Source of the DNA: DSXF01 sp964387495
GTDB taxonomy: Bacteria; Chloroflexota; Anaerolineae; Anaerolineales; Villigracilaceae
DNA: 64,000 bases
NCBI GenBank assembly: GCA_964387495.1
Contig: CAYLXB010000002.1
Span: 1-64,000, forward strand
Direction of reading: 5' to 3'
The number at the start of each line of letters is the position of its first letter. The first letter of the stretch is position 1. Below the pieces are notes generated by a model, which was not told where the DNA came from, searched no databases, and worked only from the letters and a program-made list of their open reading frames with translations. The translations under genes and the position numbers were made by a program. Below, piece by piece: positions 33,966-42,695 of this stretch.

Positions 33966-34988
33966 CTATCTGGCCTTCGCACGCAGGGCTTTGATGAGCA
34001 ACGGCAGGACTTCACCGAGGTCGCCCACTATCTTATAATGCGCCACCTGGAAAATAGGTGCCTGCGGGTCGGAATTAATGGCAATGATCTTATTCGACTT
34101 ATCCATCCCGGCCCGGTGCTGGATGGCGCCAGAAATGCCGGCCGCAATGTATAGCCGCGGGCGCACTGTGGTACCGGTCTGGCCGACCTGATGATCCCGG
34201 GAAGCCAGCCCGGCATCCACCGCAGCGCGTGAGGCACCCACTTCCCCGCCCATCAGGCTGGCCAGGTCTTCAATGAGCTGGAATTCCTGCTGGTCTTTCA
34301 CGCCTGCACCGCCAGCCACGATGACCGGCGCATCCTTCAGGTGGACAGTTGGGGGACGCAATTCACGGCTGAGCACCTGCAGAGCAAAATCCGGTGGCTC
34401 AAAGTGGGGTGTAACGGTTTCGATCATACCCTGACGGGATGGGTCGGCCTCCAGACGGTGCATGACGCCCTCACGCACGGTAGCCATCTGGGGTTTGGTA
34501 TTGGGATTGACAATGGTGGCAATGATATTGCCGCCAAAGGCGGGGCGGATCTGATAAAGCAGATCTTTGCAAACCCGATTCTCTTTTCGGAGGGTGTAAT
34601 CGCCGATCTGAAGGTCAGTGCAGTCTGCTGTCAGTCCAACCCTGGCGGCCGATGCGACGCGCGGCGCCAGATCGCGGCCGACAGGTGTAGCGCCAAAAAT
34701 GAAAATATAAGGCTCATAGCGGTGAATCAGGTCCACCGCCACACGTGCGTACGGCAGGGTGCGGTAGACTTCAAGCTCCAGATGCTCCACCAGCAGGACA
34801 TGGTCTGCACCGTGCTGGATAACCTTTTCCGGCAGGCCTGCCAGGGCCTGTCCGCAGAGCAAAGCCCAGACCTGGCTGCCAAGCACCTGCGCCAGTTCGC
34901 GCCCCTTGCCGAGCAGTTCCAAGCTGACTTCAGCCAGCCGGCCTTCTTCCTGTTCGATGAAAACCCAAACATTGCGATTCCCGGTCAT
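33966..34988 (-). CDS. etfA: Electron transfer flavoprotein subunit alpha
   Basis: 340 residues from ATG 34988 (MTGNRNVWVFIEQEEGRLAE); a longer frame upstream overlaps etfB and is not used. The FAD-binding C-terminal domain has LKDAPVIVAGGAGV, VGASRAAVDAGL, QVGQTGTTVRPRLYIAAGIS and GAIQHRAGM, the standard ETF-alpha signature. Together with EtfB it accepts electrons from the downstream acyl-CoA dehydrogenase. It is placed 2 bases after etfB. Confidence 0.93.
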   Translation of the reverse strand: MTGNRNVWVFIEQEEGRLAEVSLELLGKGRELAQVLGSQVWALLCGQALAGLPEKVIQHGADHVLLVEHLELEVYRTLPYARVAVDLIHRYEPYIFIFGATPVGRDLAPRVASAARVGLTADCTDLQIGDYTLRKENRVCKDLLYQIRPAFGGNIIATIVNPNTKPQMATVREGVMHRLEADPSRQGMIETVTPHFEPPDFALQVLSRELRPPTVHLKDAPVIVAGGAGVKDQQEFQLIEDLASLMGGEVGASRAAVDAGLASRDHQVGQTGTTVRPRLYIAAGISGAIQHRAGMDKSNKIIAINSDPQAPIFQVAHYKIVGDLGEVLPLLIKALRAKAR

Positions 34989-34990
34989 GT

Positions 34991-35884
34991 TCACCCCAAC
35001 ACGTATTCCTGAATAAGTTCTTCGATCAGGGCTTGAATGCCATCTGGCGTGGGCGGAATTTCCTTGCTCTCGGCTGTTTCGAGAACAACATAATTGACCT
35101 TGTGCACCTGGGTAGGTGAGCCGACCAAACCCAAATGGGTCTCGTCCACCTTCAGATCGGTAGCCGTCCAGACTGGAATTTTCAAGCCGCGCTGCGTTAA
35201 GTATGCATCCAGAGCAGCGTCCGAACCGAAATCCGGCCACTGAGCCAACAAGGTCGGGTACTCGGCCGGGATGGCAGCAAATTTACAGGCGATGCGCCGA
35301 CGGACCGAGGCTGGGCGCGGCCGGTTCGCAGAACCGACCACAGTCAACAGACAGGGCAGCGAGCAACCGACGATCTCGGTACCCAGGTCAAAGGCCCGTT
35401 GAACAACAATCCTGTCCGCTGTCAGTTCAAGAATCGACTCTGCATAAGTGATTTGGGGTATGCCCAGTTTTTCGGCCACCTGAGGCCCCACCTGGGCGGT
35501 ATCACCATCGATGGCCTGCCGTCCGCAGAACACAAAGTCGAAGGCACCAATCTTATCAATGGCAGACTTGAGCGTGTAAGATGTAGCTTGGGTATCCGCG
35601 CCGGCGAACTTGCGGTCGCTAAGCAGGATGACGCGATCAGCACCGCGGAAGAGCGCCTCACGCAGAACGCCCGCGGCCTGCGGTGGCCCCATGGTGATTA
35701 CAGTCACCTGCCCGCCGTACTGTTCCCTGACCTGTAAGGCCATCTCCAATGCGTTCAAGTCCTCGGGGTTAAAGATCGCAGACAGGGCACTGCGGTTCAT
35801 GGTGCCATCGGCAGTCATGACCTCACCAGTGACTTTGCGAGTATCGGGAACCTGTTTGACAAGAACAATCGATTGAAAACCCAT
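34991..35884 (-). CDS. etfB: Electron transfer flavoprotein subunit beta
   Basis: 297 residues with IVLVKQVPDT, NPEDLNALEMALQVREQYGG, and VFCGRQAIDGDTAQVGPQ, the AMP-binding-domain signatures of ETF-beta. The order etfB-etfA-acyl-CoA dehydrogenase with a terminal hairpin suggests one transcript. It is of moderate length (260-300 usual). Whether this ETF is bifurcating cannot be settled from the window. Confidence 0.93.
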   Translation of the reverse strand: MGFQSIVLVKQVPDTRKVTGEVMTADGTMNRSALSAIFNPEDLNALEMALQVREQYGGQVTVITMGPPQAAGVLREALFRGADRVILLSDRKFAGADTQATSYTLKSAIDKIGAFDFVFCGRQAIDGDTAQVGPQVAEKLGIPQITYAESILELTADRIVVQRAFDLGTEIVGCSLPCLLTVVGSANRPRPASVRRRIACKFAAIPAEYPTLLAQWPDFGSDAALDAYLTQRGLKIPVWTATDLKVDETHLGLVGSPTQVHKVNYVVLETAESKEIPPTPDGIQALIEELIQEYVLG

Positions 35885-35930
35885 TTACCTGCCTCCAAGG
35901 GGGATATCCGGAATATGGGGGGACAGCAAA

Positions 35931-36503
35931 TCAGAGGCTGACATGTACCCTGAATCGCCAGGGGATGGACTTCCACGGCTCTGGCACAGTATATAACCCC
36001 ACCCGAGGCCCGATCGTGACGGATTCATCCGGAACAGATACCCCCTCCTCGATCCACAGCCCGGACGCCATGTCGGTTAAATCGGAGCGATTCTCGGATG
36101 CGCCAATACCCAGAGCCTGGGCCAGTTTGCCCGGACCCAGGGTGTCACGCCCGCCGCGCCGGGCCGAGATGATTTCCTTGCCCTCGACCGGCTGGATGGC
36201 ACGGATCAGGACCGCGGCTGGAAAACCTTCCTGCTCGGTGACTGCGTTCAGCATCCAGTGGTTGCCATAGGTAAAGTAAACATAAGCGTAGCCCGGGGGG
36301 CCGTACATCACTTCCGTACGCTTCGTGTGCCCGGCACGTGCATGGCAGCCCAGATCTATCTCTCCGATGTAGGCTTCAGTTTCAATGATAAAGCCTGCCA
36401 ACCGGGCTCCATCCAGAATGCGCACCAAGCGCGCCCCAAGCAGGTCGCGCGCCACGGTCAAGGTAGGGCGGTTATAGAATTGCTGCAGATATGGGATCGT
36501 CAT
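35931..36503 (-). CDS. DNA-3-methyladenine glycosylase (AAG/MPG family)
   Basis: 190 residues. The family's active-site region is visible: RDLLGARLVRI, IIETEAYIGEIDLGCHARAG with the catalytic Glu, and VMYGPPGYAYVYFTYGNHWMLN. It removes alkylated purines from DNA to start base-excision repair. It stands alone in a 46-base-flanked position upstream of the ETF operon. Confidence 0.93.
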   Translation of the reverse strand: MTIPYLQQFYNRPTLTVARDLLGARLVRILDGARLAGFIIETEAYIGEIDLGCHARAGHTKRTEVMYGPPGYAYVYFTYGNHWMLNAVTEQEGFPAAVLIRAIQPVEGKEIISARRGGRDTLGPGKLAQALGIGASENRSDLTDMASGLWIEEGVSVPDESVTIGPRVGLYTVPEPWKSIPWRFRVHVSL

Positions 36504-36604
36504 TGAGTAAAAGCCACAATTTCTGGTGCAGGCGTCGTGCCGGTAAACAGTAATTACTTCAGGCCAGGTAGAAGCCCAGCCTTGGCAACAACAAGCAGAA
36601 GCTC

Positions 36605-37528
36605 TTATTTGAATCTTGGGTCGCGTTTAAGCGTTAAGCGCAGGCCTTCTTCCAACTTGACGGAGGGGCGGTAAGCAAGTTTCTCCTGCGCCAGGCGGAT
36701 ATCGGCGCACATACGCGAGACACCACCGGAGGTCTTGGGATTATAAACAACATCTGCTTCACTACCGGTAACGCTGATCACCAGACCCACCAGTTCACGC
36801 ACGGTCGTCTCGCGGCCGGAACCGACATTGATAACCAGACCGTTAAGATTGGGAGCCGTGGCAGCGGACACCAGCGCGCTGACCACATCGTCCACATAGA
36901 CATAGTCGCGCGTCTGCTCGCCGTCGCTGTGGACAACCAGCGAGCCGCCGCGCTGGGCCTGCTTGAGAAAATAAGGTACCACCGGTGGGTGTGAGGGGGG
37001 CAGATGCTGGCCGGGGCCATAGGCATTGAAGACGCGCAGGCTGACCGTCTCGATGCCCCAGAGTGTGCCGATGGTACGGACGTAAAACTCTGCCGCCAGC
37101 TTGGAGACTGCATAAGGGGAGCGTGGGCTGGGCGTCATATCCTCTCGCAGCGGCTGTTCAACCTGTTCACCATAGATGGCGCCGGAGGATGCCAGCACGA
37201 CGCGGCGCACACCCACATCACGCATGGCCTCCATCAGGCTGACCGTGCCACCGACATTGACAGCGTTATATTCCCTGGGATACAGCGCTGATTCGGGTAC
37301 CGAAACGCGCGCTGCCAGGTGGTAGACACAATCCACATCCTGCAACAGGGTCCATAACTTGGGCCGGTCGTTTACATCACCGCGGTTAAAGTGAACATCG
37401 GGGGAAAGTGACTGAGGGTCGCCGGTAGACAGGTCATCCAACCCACGCACCTGATGACCCTCACGGGCAAGATAGTTGGCAAGGGCAGTGCCAAGGAATC
37501 CGGCCGCGCCAGTGATGAGAAAGTTCAT
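36605..37528 (-). CDS. NAD-dependent epimerase/dehydratase (UDP-glucose 4-epimerase-like)
   Basis: 307 residues of the extended SDR class. The NAD-binding start is ITGAAGFLGTALANYL, ASSGAIYGE gives the catalytic Ser region, and YAVSK (SPYAVSKLAAE) the Tyr-Lys pair. These enzymes epimerise or dehydrate nucleotide sugars. GalE is the closest general class, but GDP- or dTDP-sugar enzymes are not excluded. TATAAT (37567-37562, minus) is a likely -10. Confidence 0.86.
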   Translation of the reverse strand: MNFLITGAAGFLGTALANYLAREGHQVRGLDDLSTGDPQSLSPDVHFNRGDVNDRPKLWTLLQDVDCVYHLAARVSVPESALYPREYNAVNVGGTVSLMEAMRDVGVRRVVLASSGAIYGEQVEQPLREDMTPSPRSPYAVSKLAAEFYVRTIGTLWGIETVSLRVFNAYGPGQHLPPSHPPVVPYFLKQAQRGGSLVVHSDGEQTRDYVYVDDVVSALVSAATAPNLNGLVINVGSGRETTVRELVGLVISVTGSEADVVYNPKTSGGVSRMCADIRLAQEKLAYRPSVKLEEGLRLTLKRDPRFK

Positions 37529-37574
37529 TTTCCGTTCATCCCGTTGATTGATATTTTCAAGATTATAAGCGAAA

Positions 37575-37594
37575 TCCCCCGCCCGGGCGGGGGA
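37575..37594. terminator. GC-rich perfect palindrome after the YiiX-like gene
   Basis: TCCCCCGCCCGGGCGGGGGA is a 20-base perfect palindrome 22 bases downstream of the minus-strand stop at 37617. A zero-loop palindrome must open to fold in RNA. A short T-run follows on the minus strand. Terminator function is likely but not sure. Confidence 0.5.
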
Positions 37595-37616
37595 GATAAA
37601 TTAAATTCGAGTCTGC

Positions 37617-38204
37617 TCAATGGTGCGGGTACTGCAGGGTACTGGCAGCCCGGTGCGGACAGCCGCTCCACAACTCCTGCGGGTAGATGATCTGGTTCGT
37701 GCCGGGAAACTGCTCCATGGCCAAGCCAGTATTAAGGTTGATGCCATGCCGCAGATAGGCTTTGTAAACCAGTTGGCTGCAGTAATAAGCATCCTCCCGG
37801 TCTGGGTCCATAAAATTCAGGTTATAGGGCTTGCCAACCTGGGCCAAGCAAAACTCGGCCACATCCCGCCGGATACGCTCCTCTTCCTCAGGCATCAACC
37901 CCTGTCCGTCCAGGGGGTAAGCTACTCCGTAAAATGTATCACAGAGCAAACCGCGAGCGCGGATCATAACCTCCGAGCACCAGGCAGGACCGCTCACATC
38001 AAACAGGACCACACCGCGCGAGCCGCATTCGATACAGCGCCCCTCCGGTCCCAGATAGAGAGCCACATGGTCTACATCCCCCGGCACCAGGCGTCCCACC
38101 AGCCGCCAGAACTCGCCGGGCAGGATATCCGGCTTGCCATTCATAGTACAGATAATGTCGCCAGTTTTCAGGGGCAGGCCCTCGATCTCGTAAGAGTAGA
38201 CCAT
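37617..38204 (-). CDS. YiiX/YebB-like NlpC/P60-type cysteine hydrolase
   Basis: 195 residues of the permuted papain-like group (PF05708-like). LKTGDIICTMNG opens the domain, the histidine is in VDHVALYLG, and the catalytic Cys is in YYCSQLVYKAY at about residue 140, after the usual Tyr. These enzymes hydrolyse amide or ester bonds in peptidoglycan or lipids. No signal peptide is visible, so it may act in the cytoplasm. Confidence 0.75.
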   Translation of the reverse strand: MVYSYEIEGLPLKTGDIICTMNGKPDILPGEFWRLVGRLVPGDVDHVALYLGPEGRCIECGSRGVVLFDVSGPAWCSEVMIRARGLLCDTFYGVAYPLDGQGLMPEEEERIRRDVAEFCLAQVGKPYNLNFMDPDREDAYYCSQLVYKAYLRHGINLNTGLAMEQFPGTNQIIYPQELWSGCPHRAASTLQYPHH

Positions 38205-38285
38205 CTTCTTTTTCCTTCAGCAATATCTACGAAAAAAAGATACCACAGTTTTGCACCCTTGCAAGAAAAGATTCCGGGTCGGGGA

Positions 38286-38312
38286 GTGTAAACCTTGATA
38301 ATAATTTTACAC
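38286..38312. repeat. Inverted repeat upstream of the DUF4405 gene
   Basis: GTGTAAA (38286-38292) and TTTACAC (38306-38312) flank 13 A/T-rich bases, 74 bases before the ATG at 38386. It may be an operator. No regulator is encoded next to it. Confidence 0.35.
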
Positions 38313-38385
38313 GCTCTTCACAATTTCCACATCTTTCGTTGACGGCGGCAGGTAAAATCATAGCACCAGAAAGTGAGAGTATTGC

Positions 38386-38886
38386 ATGAACCACAAACTG
38401 CTTAGCACCAACAAAACTAAACTTGTGATCGATACCGCCATCTTCATCAGTTTCCTGCTGGCTATGGACCCGCGTTCGACGGGAATCCCCATCCACGAAT
38501 GGCTGAGCCTGGGGCTGGCGGCGGCAATCGTCGTGCACCTGCTGCTCAGTTGGAATTGGATATTGGAGGTCACTCGCCGATTCCTGTCGAAGGTCACGAA
38601 CCGCTCGCGCCTGAATTACGTGCTGAACGTCCTGCTGCTGGTGGATGGGACAATCATCATGCTGAGCGGCATCCTGATTTCAAAGGCGATCCTGCCGGCG
38701 CTGGGCATCAGCCTTCCGGAGAGTTTCGTCTGGCGCCGCCTGCATTCACTGTCGGCTGACCTGTCAATCCTGATCACTGGGCTGCATGTAGGCCTGCATT
38801 GGAGCTGGATCGTCAACTGTGTGAAACGTATCTTTTCCCGGCAGGCCGCCACACCGCCGGTGGAGAATGAGGAGGCAGGCATATGA
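38386..38886 (+). CDS. DUF4405 family membrane protein
   Basis: 166 residues with four helices. The pattern VHLLLSWNWIL and LHVGLHWSWIV, two His-containing helices, is typical of DUF4405/cytochrome-b-like membrane proteins, and the His residues could bind haem. Its partner is likely the next gene, whose start overlaps the stop (ATGA). GGTAAAAT at 38351-38358 gives a -10. Confidence 0.78.
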   Translation: MNHKLLSTNKTKLVIDTAIFISFLLAMDPRSTGIPIHEWLSLGLAAAIVVHLLLSWNWILEVTRRFLSKVTNRSRLNYVLNVLLLVDGTIIMLSGILISKAILPALGISLPESFVWRRLHSLSADLSILITGLHVGLHWSWIVNCVKRIFSRQAATPPVENEEAGI

Positions 38887-39263
38887 AAACCATTGGACGC
38901 GTTCTGATCATCCTGCTGGTCATCGCACTGTTGTCCGGGGTGACCTATGCCATCGTCGTCACGAGCAGCGATACAACCCAAACGAATGGAGACTTTTCCC
39001 TGGATGGCAGGGAAGGACGGGCGGGGCAGGAGTTCGGGCATGGGCAGGGACCGGGCAGTGGCAACAGGCTGCACAGAGGCGGCGGTGAAGGCCGGGGAGA
39101 AGGCAAAAACATGCCGGCCTTTTCCCTCGAGTGGCTGGGTGTACTAGTCCAGGTGACCGTGGTGGTGGCGTTGGTTTCTCTGCTGGACAGGCGCCGGAAG
39201 AAACGGACGCTTCGGAAGAACGCGAATCCCAACGCGGGGAAAGAGGAACAGGCCGGAGCATAA
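38883..39263 (+). CDS. Small membrane protein with Gly-rich central linker
   Basis: 126 residues. An N-terminal helix (about 5-24) is followed by a Gly/Arg/Gln-rich hydrophilic segment (35-75: GREGRAGQEFGHGQGPGSG) and a second helix (about 85-100), then a Lys/Arg-rich tail. I recognise no family. Coupled to the DUF4405 protein by ATGA, so the two probably form a unit. Confidence 0.65.
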   Translation: MKTIGRVLIILLVIALLSGVTYAIVVTSSDTTQTNGDFSLDGREGRAGQEFGHGQGPGSGNRLHRGGGEGRGEGKNMPAFSLEWLGVLVQVTVVVALVSLLDRRRKKRTLRKNANPNAGKEEQAGA

Positions 39264-39310
39264 AACCGGCCTGTATGCCAAATATCCGCCCAAAAGCTGC
39301 CGATTTGAAT

Positions 39311-39339
39311 TTGTCCGTACCGATTATATGGATTAGAAT
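39311..39339 (+). promoter_or_regulatory. Promoter of the ior genes
   Basis: TTGTCC (39311-39316) is 17 bases before TAGAAT (39334-39339), located about 55 bases before the iorA start. Both boxes are near consensus. Confidence 0.6.
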
Positions 39340-39392
39340 TGGGGGCACGAGCAAGACAACCGTTCATCTCTCAACCCATTAAAGGAGCTGAT

Positions 39393-40469
39393 TTGACGAT
39401 TAAAATGCTTTCCGGTAACGAAGCCATCGCCCGCGGCATGTGGGAAGCCGGTGTGGGCGTAGCCTCCGCCTATCCGGGAACTCCCAGCACGGAGATCCTG
39501 GAAAACTATGCCATCTTCCCAAACGTGTATGCCGAGTGGGCCTCCAACGAGAAGGTAGCCGTGGATGTGGCCATCGGGGCGGCCTATTCCGGCCGGCGTG
39601 CCCTGGCGGCCATGAAGCACGTTGGACTGAATGTGGCAGCCGACTCGTTCATGTATGCAGCCATGACCGGCGTGGAAGCCGGGTTGGTGATCGTGACGGC
39701 CGACGACCCGGCAATGCACTCCAGTCAGAACGAGCAGGACAACCGCACCTTTGCCAAGTTCGGGCGCGTGCCCTGCCTGGAACCTTCCGACAGCCAGGAA
39801 GCCAAGGATATGACCGTAGCAGCTTTCGGGCTGAGTGAACGTTTCGATACACCCGTGCTTCTACGTGTGACTACGCGCATCTGTCATTCGATGAGCGCGG
39901 TGGAACTGGGCGAGCGCTCCGAGCCTGCCACAGAAAAGAAACTCTTCGTCCGCAATCCCGGCAAGTATGTGATGGTACCCGGCAACGCCATCAAGCGCCA
40001 CCCGGTCATCGAAGAGCGCATCCGCACCATCGCTGAATACGCCAATACATTCCCTTACAACTGCATCGAGGCCGGCGACCATAAATTGGGCATCATCACA
40101 TCTGGCGTCTCATACCAATATGCCAAAGAGGTTTTCCCGAATGCCTCGGTGCTGAAATTAGGCATGTCCTGGCCTCTGCCGGAAAAAATGATCCGCGCTT
40201 TTGCCGCATCGGTGGAAAAAGTGATCGTTATCGAAGAACTTGATCCCTTTATCGAAGAGGCCGTGCACCTGATGGGCATCCCGGTGGAAGGTAAAAGCAT
40301 TTTCCCGTTGACGGGTGAATTCGACCCCTTCGTGGTGCGCAATGCGGCAATCCGGGCCGGACTTCTGCCAGAAACGGCCAAGCCGGCCCTAGCCGCAGCG
40401 GAGAGCGGTACCCTGCCCTCCCGCCCCCCGGTGCTGTGTCCCGGCGGCCCCCACCGTCCCCCGGTCTAA
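39393..40469 (+). CDS. iorA: Indolepyruvate:ferredoxin oxidoreductase subunit alpha, N-terminal part (interrupted)
   Basis: Starts at TTG 39393 with AAAGGAG at good spacing. It carries the IorA N-terminal pyrimidine-binding and transketolase-like domains (MLSGNEAIARGMWEAG, ASAYPGTPSTEI, GVEAGLVIVTADDP). The frame is cut by TAA at 40467-40469, inside the CPGCPHR block. Just before, the second Cys of that block reads Gly (PVLCPGGPHRPPV), and the FYAL-like residues expected next are missing. The second half continues in the same frame, so this is not a simple frameshift. Either an assembly error or a decayed gene. Confidence 0.8.
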   Translation: MTIKMLSGNEAIARGMWEAGVGVASAYPGTPSTEILENYAIFPNVYAEWASNEKVAVDVAIGAAYSGRRALAAMKHVGLNVAADSFMYAAMTGVEAGLVIVTADDPAMHSSQNEQDNRTFAKFGRVPCLEPSDSQEAKDMTVAAFGLSERFDTPVLLRVTTRICHSMSAVELGERSEPATEKKLFVRNPGKYVMVPGNAIKRHPVIEERIRTIAEYANTFPYNCIEAGDHKLGIITSGVSYQYAKEVFPNASVLKLGMSWPLPEKMIRAFAASVEKVIVIEELDPFIEEAVHLMGIPVEGKSIFPLTGEFDPFVVRNAAIRAGLLPETAKPALAAAESGTLPSRPPVLCPGGPHRPPV

Positions 40470-40526
40470 AGCCGGTACAAATTTAAAATTCCGGTAAAAG
40501 GCGACATCGGCTGCTACACCCTGGGG

Positions 40527-41192
40527 TTGATCCCGCCACTGAGCGCCATCCACACCTGCGGCTGCATGGGAGCAGGTATTGCAGTAGCACACGGCGCTGC
40601 ATTGGGCGGCAGCGCAGAAAAACACGTGGCCGTGATCGGCGACTCGACCTTCTTCCACTCGGGCATCCCGCCGCTGATCAATGCGGTCTTCAACCAGGCA
40701 CCGATCGTAACGGTCATCCTGGATAACCGCATCACCGGCATGACCGGCCACCAGCAGAATCCCGGCACCGGGCAGACCCTGCTGGGCAAGCCGACCACTG
40801 TGGTCGAACTCGAACCACTGGTGAAGGCTTGCGGTGTGAAACACGTCAAAACCCTGCCGGCCTTGGAAGTGGCAGAGATCGAAAAGACCCTCAAGGAATA
40901 TGTCAAATTGGACGAACCGGCAGTGCTGATTGTGGTGGAACCCTGCGCCCTGCTGCCAGAGGCGCGCAAGCGCTGGGTGCCGCTGGAGGTGCTGGCCGAC
41001 AAATGCAATGGCTGTACACTATGCTTCCGCATTGGCTGCCCGGCCATTCTTAAGAGTGAAGAACTGGATGAGAAAACCCAGCGTCCCAAGGCATTGATCG
41101 ACGCCAGCATGTGCACCGGTTGTGAGGTCTGCGCACAAATCTGCCCGCGCGACGCAATCACCTTCCGGCCTGTGACAGAGGAGGCAGCATGA
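40527..41192 (+). CDS. iorA: Indolepyruvate:ferredoxin oxidoreductase subunit alpha, C-terminal part
   Basis: Same frame as the N-terminal part; the IorA match resumes at about 40473 (RYKFKIPVKGDIGCYTLG) with the TPP-binding region GDSTFFHSG..NAVFNQAP, then a two-cluster ferredoxin tail (CNGCTLCFRIGCP and CTGCEVCAQICP). A TTG at 40527 is the only nearby start, but it begins after the GDIGC motif, so an independent protein would be defective. With the stop read through, IorA would be 600 codons, the normal length. Confidence 0.8.
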   Translation: MIPPLSAIHTCGCMGAGIAVAHGAALGGSAEKHVAVIGDSTFFHSGIPPLINAVFNQAPIVTVILDNRITGMTGHQQNPGTGQTLLGKPTTVVELEPLVKACGVKHVKTLPALEVAEIEKTLKEYVKLDEPAVLIVVEPCALLPEARKRWVPLEVLADKCNGCTLCFRIGCPAILKSEELDEKTQRPKALIDASMCTGCEVCAQICPRDAITFRPVTEEAA

Positions 41193-41803
41193 AAGAGAAC
41201 ATCAACTTCCTGCTGTGCGGCGTGGGTGGGCAGGGCACCGTGCTGGCCAGCGATGTGCTGGTCAACGTGGGCCTGGCCTCGGGCTTCGACGCCAAGCAGG
41301 CCGAAGTGCACGGCATGTCACAGCGCGGCGGCAGCGTCACCAGCCATGTACGTTGGGGACATAAGATCTACTCCCCCATCGTTGGGCTGGGCGAGGCGGA
41401 TGTGTTGCTGGCTTTCGAGAAACTGGAAGCCCTGCGCAACATCCAGTCCCTGCGCCCGGGCGGCGTGGCTGTGGTCAACACGCAGATTATCGAACCGCTG
41501 ACGGTCATCTCCGGGGATCAGAAATACCCGGAAGATAAGACCGTGCGGGCTGCCTTTGCGGCACTCACGCCGCACGTCGAATACGTGGACGGCGAGCAGA
41601 TGGCCGAAGCGCTGGGCAACCTGCGGGCAGCTAACGTGGTGCTGCTGGGGGCACTCTCGGCCCTGCTGGAAAAAGGCGAGACTCTGGCCGGGGTGAACCT
41701 GAACGCCGAGACCTGGCTGAAGGTCATCACGGAACGCGTTCCGCCCAGACACGTGGAGCTGAACCGCCGGGCCTTCCAGGCAGGCAGGGAAGCCGTCAAG
41801 TAA
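41189..41803 (+). CDS. iorB: Indolepyruvate:ferredoxin oxidoreductase subunit beta
   Basis: 204 residues with NFLLCGVGGQGTVLASDVL, VHGMSQRGGSVTSHVRWG and the ALRNIQSLRPGGVAV block of the 2-oxoacid oxidoreductase gamma-type domain. It pairs with IorA to turn aryl pyruvates into aryl-acetyl-CoA and reduced ferredoxin in amino-acid fermentation. The start overlaps the iorA stop (ATGA). Confidence 0.92.
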   Translation: MKENINFLLCGVGGQGTVLASDVLVNVGLASGFDAKQAEVHGMSQRGGSVTSHVRWGHKIYSPIVGLGEADVLLAFEKLEALRNIQSLRPGGVAVVNTQIIEPLTVISGDQKYPEDKTVRAAFAALTPHVEYVDGEQMAEALGNLRAANVVLLGALSALLEKGETLAGVNLNAETWLKVITERVPPRHVELNRRAFQAGREAVK

Positions 41804-42120
41804 ACAGCCTGTGCAAGGCTTTAAACATGTTCCGCCCCGTCCAACCGGACTGGGGCGGAGTCATTTCGGGCGGAAATTTCCAATAGAAGAAGTCAGAATC
41901 ATATTCGATTATGGCACGTTATTGAGAGCGGTGATGGGAAACGCGGCATATCTCCCTCTTTGGCTCCAGGTAGCGCTCTCTGGTACGGTGCGCTACAACA
42001 AAGAACTCCACAAGGCCATGGGAGGCCTGGCAAGACGCGAGCGAAACAGAACCCGCCTTCCACTGGCAGGGAAGACGGGATCTGCTTGCAATTCAAAGTT
42101 CAGAAAATAGGGTATAGAGG
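41804..42120. other. 317-base intergenic region between convergent ior and kor genes
   Basis: A hairpin at 41832-41858 (CCGCCCC/GGGGCGG with inner GTCC/GGAC) may end iorB transcription, although a T-run is absent. The rest contains an open frame on the + strand with no recognisable content. Nothing else is supported. Confidence 0.5.
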
Positions 42121-42678
42121 CTACGCCTTGGCCAGTTCTTTTTTAGCGTACGCCTCTCCACGCTTGAGGGCTTCCAAATTCTTGGGCAGCAGGTGCCTAT
42201 GGCGGCCAGGCATGTGGGCATTGAGCGTGGCTTCGATGTCCTTAACGGTCAGGACCGGGATTGCAGAAGCCAGCAAGGCGCCAACTGCAACCATGTTGGC
42301 CAGGCGCTTGTCGCCAATCTCTTCAGCGATATCGTTGGCGGGAACGTAAATGGCCGTAATGTCATCACGTTTGGCCGGACGGTCGACCATGGAGGAGTTG
42401 ACCACCAGTGTGCCGCCTTTGCGCATCAGCGGCTCGTATTTATCGAGGGAAGGCAGGTTCATGGCCAGCGCCACTGGTGGATATTGGATCACCGGCGAGC
42501 CAATCTCCTCGTCTGAAATAACCACCGTACAATTGGCCGTACCCCCGCGCATTTCCGGGCCGTAGGAGGGAATCCAGGTGACCTGTTTGCCCGCGTCCAT
42601 GGCCGCATAGGAAAGGATCTGACCGGCGAACATGATGCCCTGCCCGCCAAAACCAGCCATAATGATCTCTATCTGCAT
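42121..42678 (-). CDS. korC: 2-oxoacid:ferredoxin oxidoreductase subunit gamma
   Basis: 185 residues. The gamma domain shows EIIMAGFGGQGIMFAGQIL and SYGPEMRGGTANCTVVISD, followed by PSLDKYEPLMRKGGTLVVN. It is the last of four genes of a Kor/Vor complex. The start is 17 bases after korB. Confidence 0.9.
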   Translation of the reverse strand: MQIEIIMAGFGGQGIMFAGQILSYAAMDAGKQVTWIPSYGPEMRGGTANCTVVISDEEIGSPVIQYPPVALAMNLPSLDKYEPLMRKGGTLVVNSSMVDRPAKRDDITAIYVPANDIAEEIGDKRLANMVAVGALLASAIPVLTVKDIEATLNAHMPGRHRHLLPKNLEALKRGEAYAKKELAKA

Positions 42679-42695
42679 GGGATGTCCCTCCGGTG

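Noticed and set aside
33966..35240. Long etfA frame starting at 35240
   Set aside because: The first 84 residues overlap etfB and are not ETF-alpha-like; ATG 34988 gives the family start.
40467..40469. Selenocysteine or pyrrolysine recoding as the reason for the iorA stop
   Set aside because: The codon is TAA, and the surrounding residues are also disturbed. Recoding would not explain the missing residues or the Cys to Gly change.
41811..42110. 99-codon frame between iorB and korC
   Set aside because: No family content, no ribosome-binding site, and it passes through the hairpin at 41832-41858.
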